A stretch of DNA of 39,582 nucleotides from positions 1 to 39,582 of the forward strand of contig JAAAOI010000075.1 of assembly GCA_009908945.1 (NCBI GenBank). Reading direction: 5' to 3'. Position numbers and translations under genes: made by a program. This document shows, piece after piece, positions 8,464 to 16,921 of this stretch. Origin of the DNA: Bacteroidota bacterium (GTDB lineage: Bacteria > Bacteroidota > Rhodothermia > Rhodothermales > Salinibacteraceae). Each line of letters opens with the position of its first letter. The stretch's first letter is position 1. The notes beneath the pieces were generated by a model, which had not been told where the DNA came from, did not search any database, and saw only the letters and a program-made list of their open reading frames with translations.

Positions 8464-9723
8464 ATGCCTGATGTTGTTATTGTAGGCGCTGGCGTGGCCG
8501 GACTGACCTGCGCGCGGCACCTCCAGCAGGAAGGGCTTGAGGTACGCATTTTGGAAGCCTCCGATGGCATCGGAGGACGCATACGGACCGATGAGGTACA
8601 GGGCTTCCTGTTGGACCGCGGCTTTCAGGTATTGCTCACGGCGTATCCCGAATTGCAGGCGGAGGCCGACTACGAGACGCTCAACCTGCAGCCCTTTTAC
8701 GAGGGCGCGCTCATACGCTTCGACGGCCGGTTTCACCGACTGGCCGATCCGTTTCGCCATCCGATGGACGCGCCGGGCATGGTGTTCTCCCCCATTGGGA
8801 CGTTCTTCGACAAGATGAAGGTAGCACGGGCACGTTCCAAACTCATGCGCGGGGCGCTCGATGATCTGTTTGCCCGGGAGGAGCTAACCACCGAAACCGC
8901 CTTGCGCGAGCGCTGGGGGTTCTCTGATCGTATGATCGATCGGTTCTTCCGTCCGTTCTTCGGCGGTATCTTCTTCGACCGCCAGCTCCAGTCCTCGAGC
9001 CGCATGTTTGAGTTTACCTTTCGGATGTTCGGCTCCGGGGAGACCGCCGTACCTGCGCACGGCATGCAGGCCATCCCCGACCACCTGGCCGACCACCTGA
9101 CGCCCGGCACTGTTCGGCTCCACACCCCGGTCACGGCCATCGATGGCACCACCGTGACCACCGCCGACGGGACGCAGCACGCGGCCCGCGCTGTAGTTGT
9201 GGCTACGGAAGCTCCAGCGGCCAACAAGCTGCTGCGCAACGGCCGCATCTCGCCGAAGAGCCGAGGCACCACCTGCTTCTATTTTGCCGCCGAGCAGCCG
9301 CCCGTGGACGACCCCATTCTTGTGCTAAACGCAGAATCTAACGGGCCGGTAAATAACTTGGCGGTGCTCTCTAACGTCACCCCGACGTATGCCCCGTCAG
9401 GCGCTGCCCTCATCGCGGCCGTGGTGGTGGGCCTGCCCAACGGGTCTGCGTCGCAACTGCAGGCGGACGTGGTGGCGCAGCTGGCCGATTGGTTTGGCCC
9501 CGCAGTGCATGGCTGGCAGCACCTCCGTACGTATCGCATTGCGCACGCCCTGCCTAACCAGACCCCCCCGTTTCTCTCCCCGCCGGTCCGCCCCCATCGG
9601 CTCACACCAGGCCAGTACGTTTGCGGTGACCATCGAGCAACGGCTTCGCTCAATGGAGCGCTGGCCTCCGGCCGGCTCTCCGCAGGCGCGGTGTTGGAGG
9701 ACTGGTCCATGTTGACATCATAG
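8464..9723 (+). CDS. FAD-dependent amine-oxidase-like oxidoreductase
   Basis: A 419-residue flavoprotein. The N-terminus [17 protein letters not shown] (3-19) followed by the EA of [11 protein letters not shown] (29-39) is the Rossmann FAD-binding motif of the amine oxidase, protoporphyrinogen oxidase and phytoene desaturase superfamily. [12 protein letters not shown] in the middle and [19 protein letters not shown] near 390-408, the C-terminal FAD-contact segment, are typical of an uncharacterised branch of this superfamily. The substrate is unknown; a small-molecule or carotenoid oxidation is possible. The next gene starts 8 bases after the stop, suggesting a shared transcript. It belongs to the photolyase-centred run on this strand. 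Confidence 0.87.
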   Translation: MPDVVIVGAGVAGLTCARHLQQEGLEVRILEASDGIGGRIRTDEVQGFLLDRGFQVLLTAYPELQAEADYETLNLQPFYEGALIRFDGRFHRLADPFRHPMDAPGMVFSPIGTFFDKMKVARARSKLMRGALDDLFAREELTTETALRERWGFSDRMIDRFFRPFFGGIFFDRQLQSSSRMFEFTFRMFGSGETAVPAHGMQAIPDHLADHLTPGTVRLHTPVTAIDGTTVTTADGTQHAARAVVVATEAPAANKLLRNGRISPKSRGTTCFYFAAEQPPVDDPILVLNAESNGPVNNLAVLSNVTPTYAPSGAALIAAVVVGLPNGSASQLQADVVAQLADWFGPAVHGWQHLRTYRIAHALPNQTPPFLSPPVRPHRLTPGQYVCGDHRATASLNGALASGRLSAGAVLEDWSMLTS

Positions 9724-9731
9724 ACGCCGGC

Positions 9732-10166
9732 ATGCTCTCCCTCTTGCTGATCCACGCGGCCGCGACCCTTTTTATGTTTGGGGTCATTGCCGTCATCCAG
9801 ATCGTGCATTACCCACTATTTGCTCTCGTAGGAAAAGGAGGATTTACCCTCTACCAGCAGTCGCACATGCGGCTTATTACCATCGTTGTGGTGCCCCCCA
9901 TGCTGATCGAGCTCCTGACGGCCGTCCTGCTCGTGTGGTGGGCCCCTCCGGAAGTCACAGGGTGGCAGATCGGCATCGGGTTGGTGCTCGTCGCCCTCAT
10001 TTGGGCTTCCACGGCGCTGGTGCAGGCCCCGGTCCATCAGCAGCTCACGGGCGGTTTCCGAGAGCGCCTCCATCAGCGCCTGGTCCAGACGAACTGGCTA
10101 CGCACCATCGCCTGGGCCGCCCGCAGCGTACTTGTGCTGGCAATGCTTTACGCTGTTGGGCGGTAG
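9732..10166 (+). CDS. small four-helix integral membrane protein, conserved hypothetical
   Basis: A 144-residue hydrophobic protein with four likely membrane segments (about 2-28, 50-68, 76-97 and 123-142). Conserved-looking polar residues sit at the membrane edges: HYPLF near 26-30, a Tyr/His pair in YQQSHMRLI near 41-49, and a charged loop around 105-118. The family is not one I can name with certainty; it resembles small DUF1772-like membrane proteins. It begins 8 bases after the FAD oxidoreductase stop, so the two are probably co-transcribed and may work together at the membrane. A 124-base gap follows. Confidence 0.75.
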   Translation: MLSLLLIHAAATLFMFGVIAVIQIVHYPLFALVGKGGFTLYQQSHMRLITIVVVPPMLIELLTAVLLVWWAPPEVTGWQIGIGLVLVALIWASTALVQAPVHQQLTGGFRERLHQRLVQTNWLRTIAWAARSVLVLAMLYAVGR

Positions 10167-10290
10167 CTTCCTCCCGCACACGCCCAGCAGGCCTCAGCCC
10201 AACGGACGCGCACGAGCGCCATGGATCCGCCGGTACCCTCGTGCATTAAGTCATTACCTGTTTACTTTTCGCGTCGTACTGCCCCTTGTT

Positions 10291-11190
10291 ATGCCCACAC
10301 CTCAAGCGCCCCGTATCCCCCGCAAGTACCAGTGGATGTCCAACGGTACCCCCGTAGCGGTTCCCTATGAGCGTTTCGGGGAGGGCCCGCCCCTGCTGCT
10401 GTTGCCTGCGCTGAGCACCATTTCGAGCCGGGAGGAGCTGCGGGAGGTGGCCAACCGTCTGGCGACGTCTTACACGGTCACCCTCACAGACTGGCCTGGG
10501 TTTGGTGGCTCCAACCGCCCGCTGTTGCGGTACCGTCGCGGGTTGTACCAGCGCTTCCTCCTGTCCTTCGTGCGCAAATTTTTTGACGAGCCGCCCGCTG
10601 TGCTTGCGGCCGGTCACGCAGCAGGCATTACCGTCCGGCTCGCCAGCCGCGCCCCCGCCCTGTTCTCGCACTTCGTGCTGGCCGCGCCCACCTGGCGTGG
10701 CCCGCTGCCCAGCGCCTTGGGCGGTAAGCGCCCGGCCTGGCTGGCGCTCATGAAGTGGCTTATTGAACAGCCCGTGATCGGGCCAGCCCTGTACCGTTTG
10801 AACGTCTCTCGGGGGATGATCGAGAAGATGGCAAAACAGCATGTGTTTGCCAACCCGGCCATGGTGACCCCGCAATGGCTTGATGCGAAGGAGGCCCTGA
10901 CACAGGATGCCGACGCTCGCTACGCAACCGCCGCCTTCATCACCGGGGCACTCGACCCTGCCCACAGCCGGGAGGAGTTCCTCGGGTATCTCCGTGCGAT
11001 CGGCGTGCCGACGCTGCTCCTCATCGGAGAAGACACGCCCGAGCGGTCGCTCGCGGAGATGGACGCCATGGCAGCCGTCGAAGGCGTGGCGCACCAGCGC
11101 GTCCCAGGCTCCATCGGCCTCCACGAAGAACACCCAAGCCTTGTAGCGGAAGCTGTGCGCGGCTTTGTGTCTGCCCCGGTTCCCGCGTAA
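10291..11190 (+). CDS. alpha/beta-hydrolase fold protein lacking the nucleophile Ser
   Basis: A 299-residue alpha/beta-hydrolase fold. The oxyanion-side strand PPLLLLPALSTISSREE (33-49) and the segment TDWPGFGGSNRP (66-77) are typical of the family. The nucleophile elbow GxSxG reads GHAAG at 108-112, so Ala110 replaces the catalytic Ser. Late in the chain LLLIGEDTPE and GLHEEHP keep the usual Asp and His regions. It is therefore probably not a normal esterase; it may be a binding protein or use another residue. The ATG at 10291 is preferred over starts further upstream, which would add a poorly conserved, basic leader. It lies within the photolyase-associated run, 21 bases before the ferredoxin gene. 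Confidence 0.85.
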   Translation: MPTPQAPRIPRKYQWMSNGTPVAVPYERFGEGPPLLLLPALSTISSREELREVANRLATSYTVTLTDWPGFGGSNRPLLRYRRGLYQRFLLSFVRKFFDEPPAVLAAGHAAGITVRLASRAPALFSHFVLAAPTWRGPLPSALGGKRPAWLALMKWLIEQPVIGPALYRLNVSRGMIEKMAKQHVFANPAMVTPQWLDAKEALTQDADARYATAAFITGALDPAHSREEFLGYLRAIGVPTLLLIGEDTPERSLAEMDAMAAVEGVAHQRVPGSIGLHEEHPSLVAEAVRGFVSAPVPA

Positions 11191-11211
11191 ACCCCGCTGC
11201 CTGCTGGCGCG

Positions 11212-11565
11212 ATGCCTCTTGCCCTTTCCCATCCGTCCGCCGAGCACACGGTACACGTGTGGGATGGGGGTGCCTGGCACACGCTCTGTGCCCCGGATGG
11301 CGCCAACTTGCGGCAGGTGCTGCTGCAGCACGGCCTCTCTCCGTACACGCGCCTTACCCGACGCATCAACTGTGGTGGCCGGGGGCTCTGTGCCACGTGT
11401 GGCGTACGTCTCGGCGCTGGTGCGCCCGCGCCTGTCCACTGGCACGACCAACTGGCGGCCCGCTTTGGGTATCCCCGCCTCTCCTGCCAGATTACCGTTC
11501 GGCGCCCGCTCGTTGTGCACCTGCTTCCGGAGAAGCGCATTTGGGGCACGCGTCATTCCACGTAA
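11212..11565 (+). CDS. [2Fe-2S] plant-type ferredoxin-like protein
   Basis: A 117-residue electron carrier. The cluster ligands are Cys54, Cys60, Cys63 (INCGGRGLCATCGV) and Cys92 (RLSCQ), the C-x5-C-x2-C...C spacing of adrenodoxin/plant-type ferredoxins, here with an N-terminal strand and a basic C-terminal tail. The arrangement resembles ferredoxins found near light-stress genes and cyanobacterial-type uncharacterised ferredoxins. It follows the degenerate alpha/beta hydrolase by 21 bases and precedes the methionine sulfoxide reductase by 14, so the three are probably one transcript. It may supply electrons to an oxidoreductase in the same run; no partner can be proven. Confidence 0.88.
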   Translation: MPLALSHPSAEHTVHVWDGGAWHTLCAPDGANLRQVLLQHGLSPYTRLTRRINCGGRGLCATCGVRLGAGAPAPVHWHDQLAARFGYPRLSCQITVRRPLVVHLLPEKRIWGTRHST

Positions 11566-11579
11566 CCGCCTGCTTTTCC

Positions 11580-12074
11580 ATGCCCACACCAACGCTCGAC
11601 CGAACGTCTCGCTACACCGAGGTCCGCCAACGCATCCAGGCGCTGCTGGAGGGAGAAACGGATTGGATTTCCGGGATGGCCACGGTGGCTTGTGAGCTGC
11701 ATCAGAGCTTTCCCTACTTTCACTGGACCGGCTTCTACCGCGCCGTTGGTGAGGAGCAGTTGCGCGTCGGGCCGTACCAGGGCACGCACGGCTGCCTCCA
11801 CATCAGCTTCGACCGCGGCGTGTGTGGCGCCGCCGCCCGGCAGCGGCACACCCAGCTGGTGCCCGATGTGGAGGCGTTTCCTGGCCATATCGCCTGCTCC
11901 TCTTCCACCCGCTCCGAGATCGTCGTGCCGGTGCTCACCCCAGGCGGCGAGCTGCTGGCGGTGCTCGATGTAGACTCAAACGAACCGGCAGCCTTCAACA
12001 CCACCGACCAGGAGCACCTCGAAGCCCTCTGCGCACAGCTCGGCGCTCAGTTTGCCTCCTCCCCCATCCGGTAA
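11580..12074 (+). CDS. msrC: free methionine-(R)-sulfoxide reductase (GAF domain)
   Basis: A 164-residue single GAF domain that reduces free L-Met-(R)-sulfoxide in the cytoplasm. The three mechanistic Cys of fRMsr are all present: Cys72 (THGC), Cys82 (GVCG) and Cys106 (HIAC). The family signature RGVCGAAA...VPDVEAFPGHIAC is clear, and DVDS near 136-139 matches the usual LDIDS. The final 23 bases overlap the proposed start of the GNAT gene, so the two are translationally linked. Repair of oxidised Met fits the neighbouring photolyases as one stress response. Confidence 0.93.
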   Translation: MPTPTLDRTSRYTEVRQRIQALLEGETDWISGMATVACELHQSFPYFHWTGFYRAVGEEQLRVGPYQGTHGCLHISFDRGVCGAAARQRHTQLVPDVEAFPGHIACSSSTRSEIVVPVLTPGGELLAVLDVDSNEPAAFNTTDQEHLEALCAQLGAQFASSPIR

Positions 12075-12561
12075 CGCCCTGCCGCGCTCCACCCCTCATA
12101 CCATCGTCCGTGCACGCTCCGCGACGGCGTACGCCGCTGCCGCCGACCTCATCCGTGCCTATGCCGATGAGTTGGCGATAGACCTGTGCTTTCAGGACTT
12201 TGAGGCGGAGCTGCAGGCGCTGGACGTACCGTATGGCCCGCCGGACGGGAGCCTGCTGCTCGGCATGCGCGCGGGCCGCGCCGTGGGCTGCGTCGGGCTT
12301 CGAGCTAAGGGCGGTGCGGCCACCTGCGAGATGAAGCGGCTCTACGTGGCGCCTGCCCACCGGGGCGACGGGCTCGGCGCGGCGCTGTGCCGGGCACTGC
12401 TGGACGAGGCCCGCCGGCTCGGGTATGAGCGCATGGTGCTGGACACGCTCCGCTCCCTGACACCAGCGGTCGCCCTGTACCGCCGCCTCGGGTTCGCGGA
12501 GGTTCCGGCCTACTACGATAACCCGCTTGACGACGTGCTCTACCTGGGCCGCATGCTATAA
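12052..12561 (+). CDS. GNAT-family N-acetyltransferase
   Basis: A GNAT fold of about 160 residues. The acetyl-CoA loop is MKRLYVAPAHRGDGLGAALCRALL (motif A, R-x-x-G-x-G), followed by ALYRRLGFAEVPAYYDNP, the usual motif B. An N-terminal part with AADLIRAYADELAIDLCFQDFEAEL is typical of a common uncharacterised GNAT branch. No ATG exists in a sensible place; the start proposed is a TTG at 12052 that overlaps the msrC end by 23 bases, though a later non-ATG start is possible. The acceptor substrate is unknown. It ends the stress-associated run; no terminator is visible after it. Confidence 0.83.
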   Translation: MPPPPSGNALPRSTPHTIVRARSATAYAAAADLIRAYADELAIDLCFQDFEAELQALDVPYGPPDGSLLLGMRAGRAVGCVGLRAKGGAATCEMKRLYVAPAHRGDGLGAALCRALLDEARRLGYERMVLDTLRSLTPAVALYRRLGFAEVPAYYDNPLDDVLYLGRML

Positions 12562-12680
12562 CCTTAGGTCGGCTACCGCTGCTGCTTGATGCAATCTTCG
12601 GAAACCTGAGGCGGGGGCTGGGGTTTTGGTAGAATACGATCGCAAAATTTGTTGCAGCCGCTCATTGCACCTTTACGCCC

Positions 12681-12956
12681 ATGAAGAAGGATCTCCATCC
12701 CGAGTACAGTTTTACGACCATTAAGCTCTCTGACGGCTCCGAGTTCGTCACGCGCACAACGATGGACGCGGAGGAATATGCGTCGGAGATTGACTCTACC
12801 AACCACCCCTTCTACACGGGCAAACGCCAATACGTCGACACTGCCGGGCGCGTAGAGAAATTCCGCCAGCGGTATGGCCTGACCAAGGACACCGACGAAA
12901 GCGATGAGGACACCGACGCGGACACCGAGGCCAGCGCGGAAACGGACAACACCTAA
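12681..12956 (+). CDS. rpmE: 50S ribosomal protein L31, type B, with acidic tail
   Basis: A 91-residue ribosomal protein. MKKDLHPEY at the start and HPFYTGKRQYVDTAGRVEKFRQRYG at about 42-66 are the L31 signatures. The zinc-binding cysteines of type A are absent, so this is the type B (C-minus) form that does not depend on zinc. From about 67 the chain is a Thr/Asp/Glu repeat-like tail with no basic residue after Lys69, unusual for a ribosomal protein and in keeping with a high-salt cytoplasm. The 119-base region upstream holds its promoter but no clear consensus; a hairpin terminator follows. Confidence 0.95.
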   Translation: MKKDLHPEYSFTTIKLSDGSEFVTRTTMDAEEYASEIDSTNHPFYTGKRQYVDTAGRVEKFRQRYGLTKDTDESDEDTDADTEASAETDNT

Positions 12957-12982
12957 TCTGCAGGTGCCTCCCCCGATTCAAC

Positions 12983-13021
12983 ACGAGCGACTCTCCTACG
13001 GGTGGGTCGCTCGTTTCATTT
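12983..13021 (+). terminator. hairpin terminator after rpmE
   Basis: ACGAGCGAC at 12983-12991 pairs perfectly with GTCGCTCGT at 13006-13014 around a 14-base loop, followed by a broken T-run (TTCATTT). It lies 27 bases past the L31 stop and before thymidine phosphorylase. Confidence 0.7.
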
Positions 13022-13125
13022 GACACGTGCCGCTCCTGCCGCTATCGTTGCGCGCCCCGGACGTCGCACGACGGGGTGGCTACCCGCTCGGCTATCGCCC
13101 TTTTCTAACCAGCCCCCCTCCCCGT

Positions 13126-14463
13126 ATGGCCTCCCCCCGCCCGGTGGACCTGATTCGCGCCAAACGTGACGGCCACTCCGTTTCCGCGGACGACCTCACA
13201 GCACTCATCAACGCCTACACGGCCGACGACGTCCCGGACTACCAGATGAGCGCCTTTTTGATGGCGGCCTTTCTGAAGGGATTGGACGCCGATGAGACGG
13301 CCGCCCTCACCCGGGCCATGCTGCATTCCGGCACCGTGCTGGACCTTAGCCACACGCCCGGCACCAAGGTCGACAAGCACTCCACCGGTGGCGTGGGCGA
13401 CAAGGTATCGCTCATCCTCGCCCCTATCGTGGCGGCCTGTGGCGTACCGGTGCCCATGATTTCCGGCCGTGGCCTTGGGCACACGGGGGGGACGCTCGAC
13501 AAGCTGGAGTCGATTCCTGACTTCCGTACCGATCTTTCCATCGCGGCCTACAAGCAGCAACTGGCAGACCTCGGCTTGGTACTCATCGGCCAGACGGCAG
13601 AGATTGCTCCAGCAGACCGCAAGCTCTACGCCCTGCGCGATGTGACCGGCACCGTCGAATGTATCCCGCTCATTGCTGCTTCTATCATGAGCAAGAAACT
13701 GGCCGAGGGCATCGATGGGCTGGTGCTGGATGTGAAGTGCGGGCGCGGTGCCTTCATGAGTAGCGAAGCCGATGCCCGGCGCCTCGCCGAAACGCTGGTC
13801 TCCATCGGCCACGAGTTTGGCAAGGCCACCGTGGCACGCATGACCCGTATGGATGCTCCCCTCGGGCGGGCCGTGGGCAACTGGCCCGAGATGCAGGAGA
13901 GCATCCAGTGTTTACAAGGCGACGTGGAGGGGCTGGACGACCTGATGACCGTAACGCTGGCCCTCGCCGGGGAGATGCTATGGCTGGGGGGTGAGGCCGC
14001 ATCGCCCGAAGCGGGCGTTGCGCAGGCCCAGGAAGCCATCGACTCGGGCGCGGCCTTCGACACGTTCGCCCGGGTGGTCGACGCACAGGGCGGCGATGTA
14101 ACCGTAGTGCACGATCCAGCGGCGCGCGCCGGTATGGCCCCGGCAGGGACCGTCGCCGCCCCGGCCACTGGCTACGTGCAGGCCATTGATGCCTTTGCGG
14201 TCGGGATGACGGCCGTTCGCATGGGCGCCGGGCGCCGCGTCAAAGAAGATCCGGTAGATCCCACGGCCGGGCTGGTGCTGCACAAGAAGGTGGGCGAGGC
14301 CGTAGCGAAAGGCGACCCGTTGGCCACCCTCTATACCGCGCGCACCGAGGATATCCCGGCATTCTCCTCCGCCATCGGTGAAGCCTACACCCTCGCCGAT
14401 ACCGCCCCCCCTGCCCCGGACATGCTGCTTGGCCGCTACACCATGGAGGGGTGGACGGACTGA
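13126..14463 (+). CDS. deoA: thymidine/pyrimidine-nucleoside phosphorylase
   Basis: A 445-residue cytoplasmic enzyme that cleaves thymidine (and perhaps uridine) with phosphate to give the base and deoxyribose-1-phosphate, in nucleoside salvage. The family signature SGRGLGHTGGTLDKLE is at about 114-129. KVDKHSTGGVGDK near 80-92 forms the phosphate site, and the N-terminal helical domain YQMSAFLMAAFLKGL and the C-terminal domain with KKVGEAVAKGDPL are complete. Length matches the family. The ATG at 13126 was chosen; the frame is open further upstream but that leader is Arg/Pro-rich. Neighbours (L31, ZIP) give no extra clue. Confidence 0.94.
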   Translation: MASPRPVDLIRAKRDGHSVSADDLTALINAYTADDVPDYQMSAFLMAAFLKGLDADETAALTRAMLHSGTVLDLSHTPGTKVDKHSTGGVGDKVSLILAPIVAACGVPVPMISGRGLGHTGGTLDKLESIPDFRTDLSIAAYKQQLADLGLVLIGQTAEIAPADRKLYALRDVTGTVECIPLIAASIMSKKLAEGIDGLVLDVKCGRGAFMSSEADARRLAETLVSIGHEFGKATVARMTRMDAPLGRAVGNWPEMQESIQCLQGDVEGLDDLMTVTLALAGEMLWLGGEAASPEAGVAQAQEAIDSGAAFDTFARVVDAQGGDVTVVHDPAARAGMAPAGTVAAPATGYVQAIDAFAVGMTAVRMGAGRRVKEDPVDPTAGLVLHKKVGEAVAKGDPLATLYTARTEDIPAFSSAIGEAYTLADTAPPAPDMLLGRYTMEGWTD

Positions 14464-14548
14464 AGCACGTGTCGAGGCGCAGGTAGCTTTCCCGCCTCCT
14501 CTTTTCGCTGGGGGTCTGTTCAGCGCGCTTGCCCGGCCCCCCGCCTTC

Positions 14549-15346
14549 ATGCTCCGCCCCCCAGACTCCCCCGCCGTGGACTCCGAACTTTTCAGACTCC
14601 TTGCCATCACCTTTGGGGCCGCCGTCCTTGCCGATGTCTCCATGGTCTTCGGGGTCCTCCCGTTCTTTTTTGTAAACTCGCTTCCCGAGCGACTTGCCGG
14701 ACTCTTCGCTGCCGCGGCCGCCGGCATGATGGCCGCCGCCAGCCTCGTGCAGCTCGTTGGCGAAGGCCTCGACCGCGCCCCCGGGCTCCAGGCCTGGGAA
14801 GTGGCTGCCGGACTCGCCCTCGGCGCCTTGTTTTATTTTCTCGCCGCTCGCTGGGTGAAATTGCATGAGGATTTTGATGTTGCTTCGCTGCGCAAGGCCG
14901 GCGGTGCGCGTGCCATACTCATCGTCGCTGCCATGACCGTCCACTCGCTCCCGGAGGGCGTGGCCATCGGCGTGGCCTTCGGATCGCAGGAAGAGGCCCT
15001 TGGCGTTGCGGTCGTCTCCGCCCTGGCCGTCCACAACATTCCCGAAGCCATTGCCATTACCCTCGCTCTCCGCGCCGCAGGCGTCTCCACCCGCGCCTGC
15101 ATGGGCTGGGCGCTCGTTACGAGTCTGCCCCAACCCATCGCAGCGCCCTTTGCGGCATGGCTCATCTGGATCTTCGAGCCCCTCCTCCCTGCCGGGATGG
15201 GCCTCGCCGCCGGTGCCATGGTCTACCTGGTCGTCGACGACCTACTCCCCGACGCCTTCGAGAAGGCTGACGCAACGGCCGTCGCTGCCATGTTCATCGG
15301 CGGCGTCGTCGCCATGATCATCCTCGGCCGCATGGTCGGGCTCTGA
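14549..15346 (+). CDS. ZIP-family metal transporter
   Basis: A 265-residue membrane protein with about eight hydrophobic segments. The paired ZIP metal-binding motifs are HSLPEGVAIG (in membrane segment IV) and HNIPEAIAIT (segment V), the hallmark of divalent-cation importers such as ZupT and GufA. The histidine-rich loop common in some ZIPs is absent. The ATG at 14549 gives the usual start; the frame is open upstream but that stretch overlaps the phosphorylase end and is not membrane-like. The metal (zinc, iron or manganese) cannot be told from sequence. Confidence 0.9.
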   Translation: MLRPPDSPAVDSELFRLLAITFGAAVLADVSMVFGVLPFFFVNSLPERLAGLFAAAAAGMMAAASLVQLVGEGLDRAPGLQAWEVAAGLALGALFYFLAARWVKLHEDFDVASLRKAGGARAILIVAAMTVHSLPEGVAIGVAFGSQEEALGVAVVSALAVHNIPEAIAITLALRAAGVSTRACMGWALVTSLPQPIAAPFAAWLIWIFEPLLPAGMGLAAGAMVYLVVDDLLPDAFEKADATAVAAMFIGGVVAMIILGRMVGL

Positions 15347-15492
15347 TCTACCCCGCCCCCTCCTGGAGGCATAGATGAACTAAAGCGCTCCTCCATGCGT
15401 GTGCATCTTTCCCGCCGTCCCTTTCGTTAGACGGTTCGCCTAATACGTTTATTCAAGCGTTCACTCAACCGCTCACAGTCCCCGCTTCCTTC

Positions 15493-16287
15493 ATGTCTGT
15501 TTGGTCACGGTTCACCCGCTGGGTCAAGTCCGTCTTTGGCGGCGCCATCTCTGCTGTTGAAGACCCCCGGCTCATTTTGGAGCAAAATATCCGGGAGTTG
15601 AACGATCAGGTCCCGAAGATGAACGAAAACATCGCGACGGTGAAGGCCAACGTGATGATGCTTCAAAAAGAAGGCAACCGCCTGGACCGTCAGATCGAGA
15701 GCCTGACGTCGAAGATTAAGGCGGCTATTCAGGCCGAGCGGGATGACATTGCACAGCAATATGCTATGCAGCTTGAGAAGGCAAAAGAAGAGCTGCAGCG
15801 CAACAAGGAGCAGCTCAAGTACGCTTCGGCGGCCTACGACAAGTCGCTGCAGGTGAAGAAAGCCTTTATGCGGGAGAAAGAAAACAAAATCCAGGAAGCC
15901 CGCGATGCCATGCGGGCCCACGAGCGCGCCAAATGGCAGTCGCGGGTGGCCGATGCCATGGAGCAGTTTGAGGTATCCGGCGTGGACCAAACCCACGAAG
16001 AGATGGTGCAGCGCCTGAACGAACAAACGGCCCGCAGCGAAGCCCGTATGGAGCTGGCGCTGGACTCCGTAGATACCGAGGCGTTAAAGATTGAGGAGGA
16101 TGCCGAGTCCATCCGCGCCGCCGAACTGGTCAAGCAATTCAAGATGGAGATGAACATGGACGCCGGGGAGAGCGCCCCAGCTGCATCGAAAGAGGAAGCC
16201 GCAGACCGAAAAGTCGAACTCCCGGAAGAATCAGCGCGTGACGAAGGCGAGAAAACGATAGGCAAGGAGCGACGGCGGACCCAGTGA
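15493..16287 (+). CDS. pspA: PspA/IM30 family membrane-stress protein
   Basis: A 264-residue, almost wholly coiled-coil protein, the PspA/IM30 (Vipp1) type that oligomerises on the inner face of the membrane and protects it from leakage. The amphipathic start SVWSRFTRWVKSVFGGAISAVEDP is followed by the family core LILEQNIRELNDQVPKMNENIATVKANVM. The length exceeds the about 222 residues of E. coli PspA because of a polar, Glu-rich C-terminal tail (about 220-264). Two genes for coiled-coil proteins follow on the same strand. No pspF or sigma-54 promoter was seen, so regulation differs from E. coli. The segment 167-190 recurs in the next gene. Confidence 0.92.
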   Translation: MSVWSRFTRWVKSVFGGAISAVEDPRLILEQNIRELNDQVPKMNENIATVKANVMMLQKEGNRLDRQIESLTSKIKAAIQAERDDIAQQYAMQLEKAKEELQRNKEQLKYASAAYDKSLQVKKAFMREKENKIQEARDAMRAHERAKWQSRVADAMEQFEVSGVDQTHEEMVQRLNEQTARSEARMELALDSVDTEALKIEEDAESIRAAELVKQFKMEMNMDAGESAPAASKEEAADRKVELPEESARDEGEKTIGKERRRTQ

Positions 16288-16362
16288 CAGTCCGCCTCGG
16301 CAAAAGGCTGGTTTGATCAGCCCCCCGATGGATTTTGGCCGTGCACCGCGTGCAATCAACCT

Positions 16363-16875
16363 ATGACGAACGAAGAGTTCGAACGCATCAAGGAAGAAGA
16401 GAAGGCGCACCTACGGGAGCTCCGTAAGCTGCGCCACATGGCCAAGCAGCTGCGTGCTAAGCGGTCGGTGCAAGCTGCCCTGGAACGGATGCTGCACGGC
16501 TCGCGCGAAGTGCTGGATACGCACGACGAGATGGTGCGGCGGCTGGCCGTCGAAACGGCCCGGCACGAAGCGCGCCTGGATCACGCCCTTGCATCCTCTG
16601 CCCCGCCCCCCGACGAGGCACCGGCCGAAGACGATCCGCTGGAAAGCCTGGATGATACGCTGCTGCGCGCGCGGGCCCGCCAGCTGCTTGATCGGATGAC
16701 CGCTGCAGCAGCCGAGGACAACGGCGACACAGCGGCTACGGAACGCCCGGAGGCCGCAGCCTCAGACCGCCCGTCCGCAGATTCCGCAGATTCTGCCCCT
16801 TCCACGAGCCAGCGCTCCGCAGACCAACAGGATGACCGCCCGGCGCCTCGTAAAACCCTCGGCCGGCCACGCTGA
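16363..16875 (+). CDS. small coiled-coil protein related to the PspA C-terminus (unknown function)
   Basis: A 170-residue protein, not a named family. Residues 1-50 are charged helix (Lys/Glu-rich). Residues 53-76 match residues 167-190 of the neighbouring PspA at 15 of 24 positions, sharing THxEMVxRL and TARxEARxxxAL, so part of it derives from the PspA helical hairpin. After residue 78 the chain is Pro/Ala/Asp/Ser-rich and probably disordered; short ADSADSA repeats come from a 9-base duplication. It lacks the amphipathic PspA N-terminus, so it cannot form a normal PspA coat alone; it may cap or regulate PspA. It sits 75 bases after pspA and 46 before the next gene. Confidence 0.75.
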   Translation: MTNEEFERIKEEEKAHLRELRKLRHMAKQLRAKRSVQAALERMLHGSREVLDTHDEMVRRLAVETARHEARLDHALASSAPPPDEAPAEDDPLESLDDTLLRARARQLLDRMTAAAAEDNGDTAATERPEAAASDRPSADSADSAPSTSQRSADQQDDRPAPRKTLGRPR

Positions 16876-16921
16876 AGCCTCGCCCATCGTCGTTCCTTCT
16901 CGCTCTGGCACCCCTGTACAG

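Noticed and set aside
10246-11592. 448-codon minus-strand open frame opposite the alpha/beta hydrolase and ferredoxin genes
   Set aside because: Arg/Gly/His-rich nonsense typical of GC-rich antisense frames; the plus-strand genes have clear motifs.
15347-15492. terminator between the ZIP transporter and pspA
   Set aside because: TGGAGG and CCTCCA can pair around a loop of about 25 bases, but the stem is short and no T-run follows.
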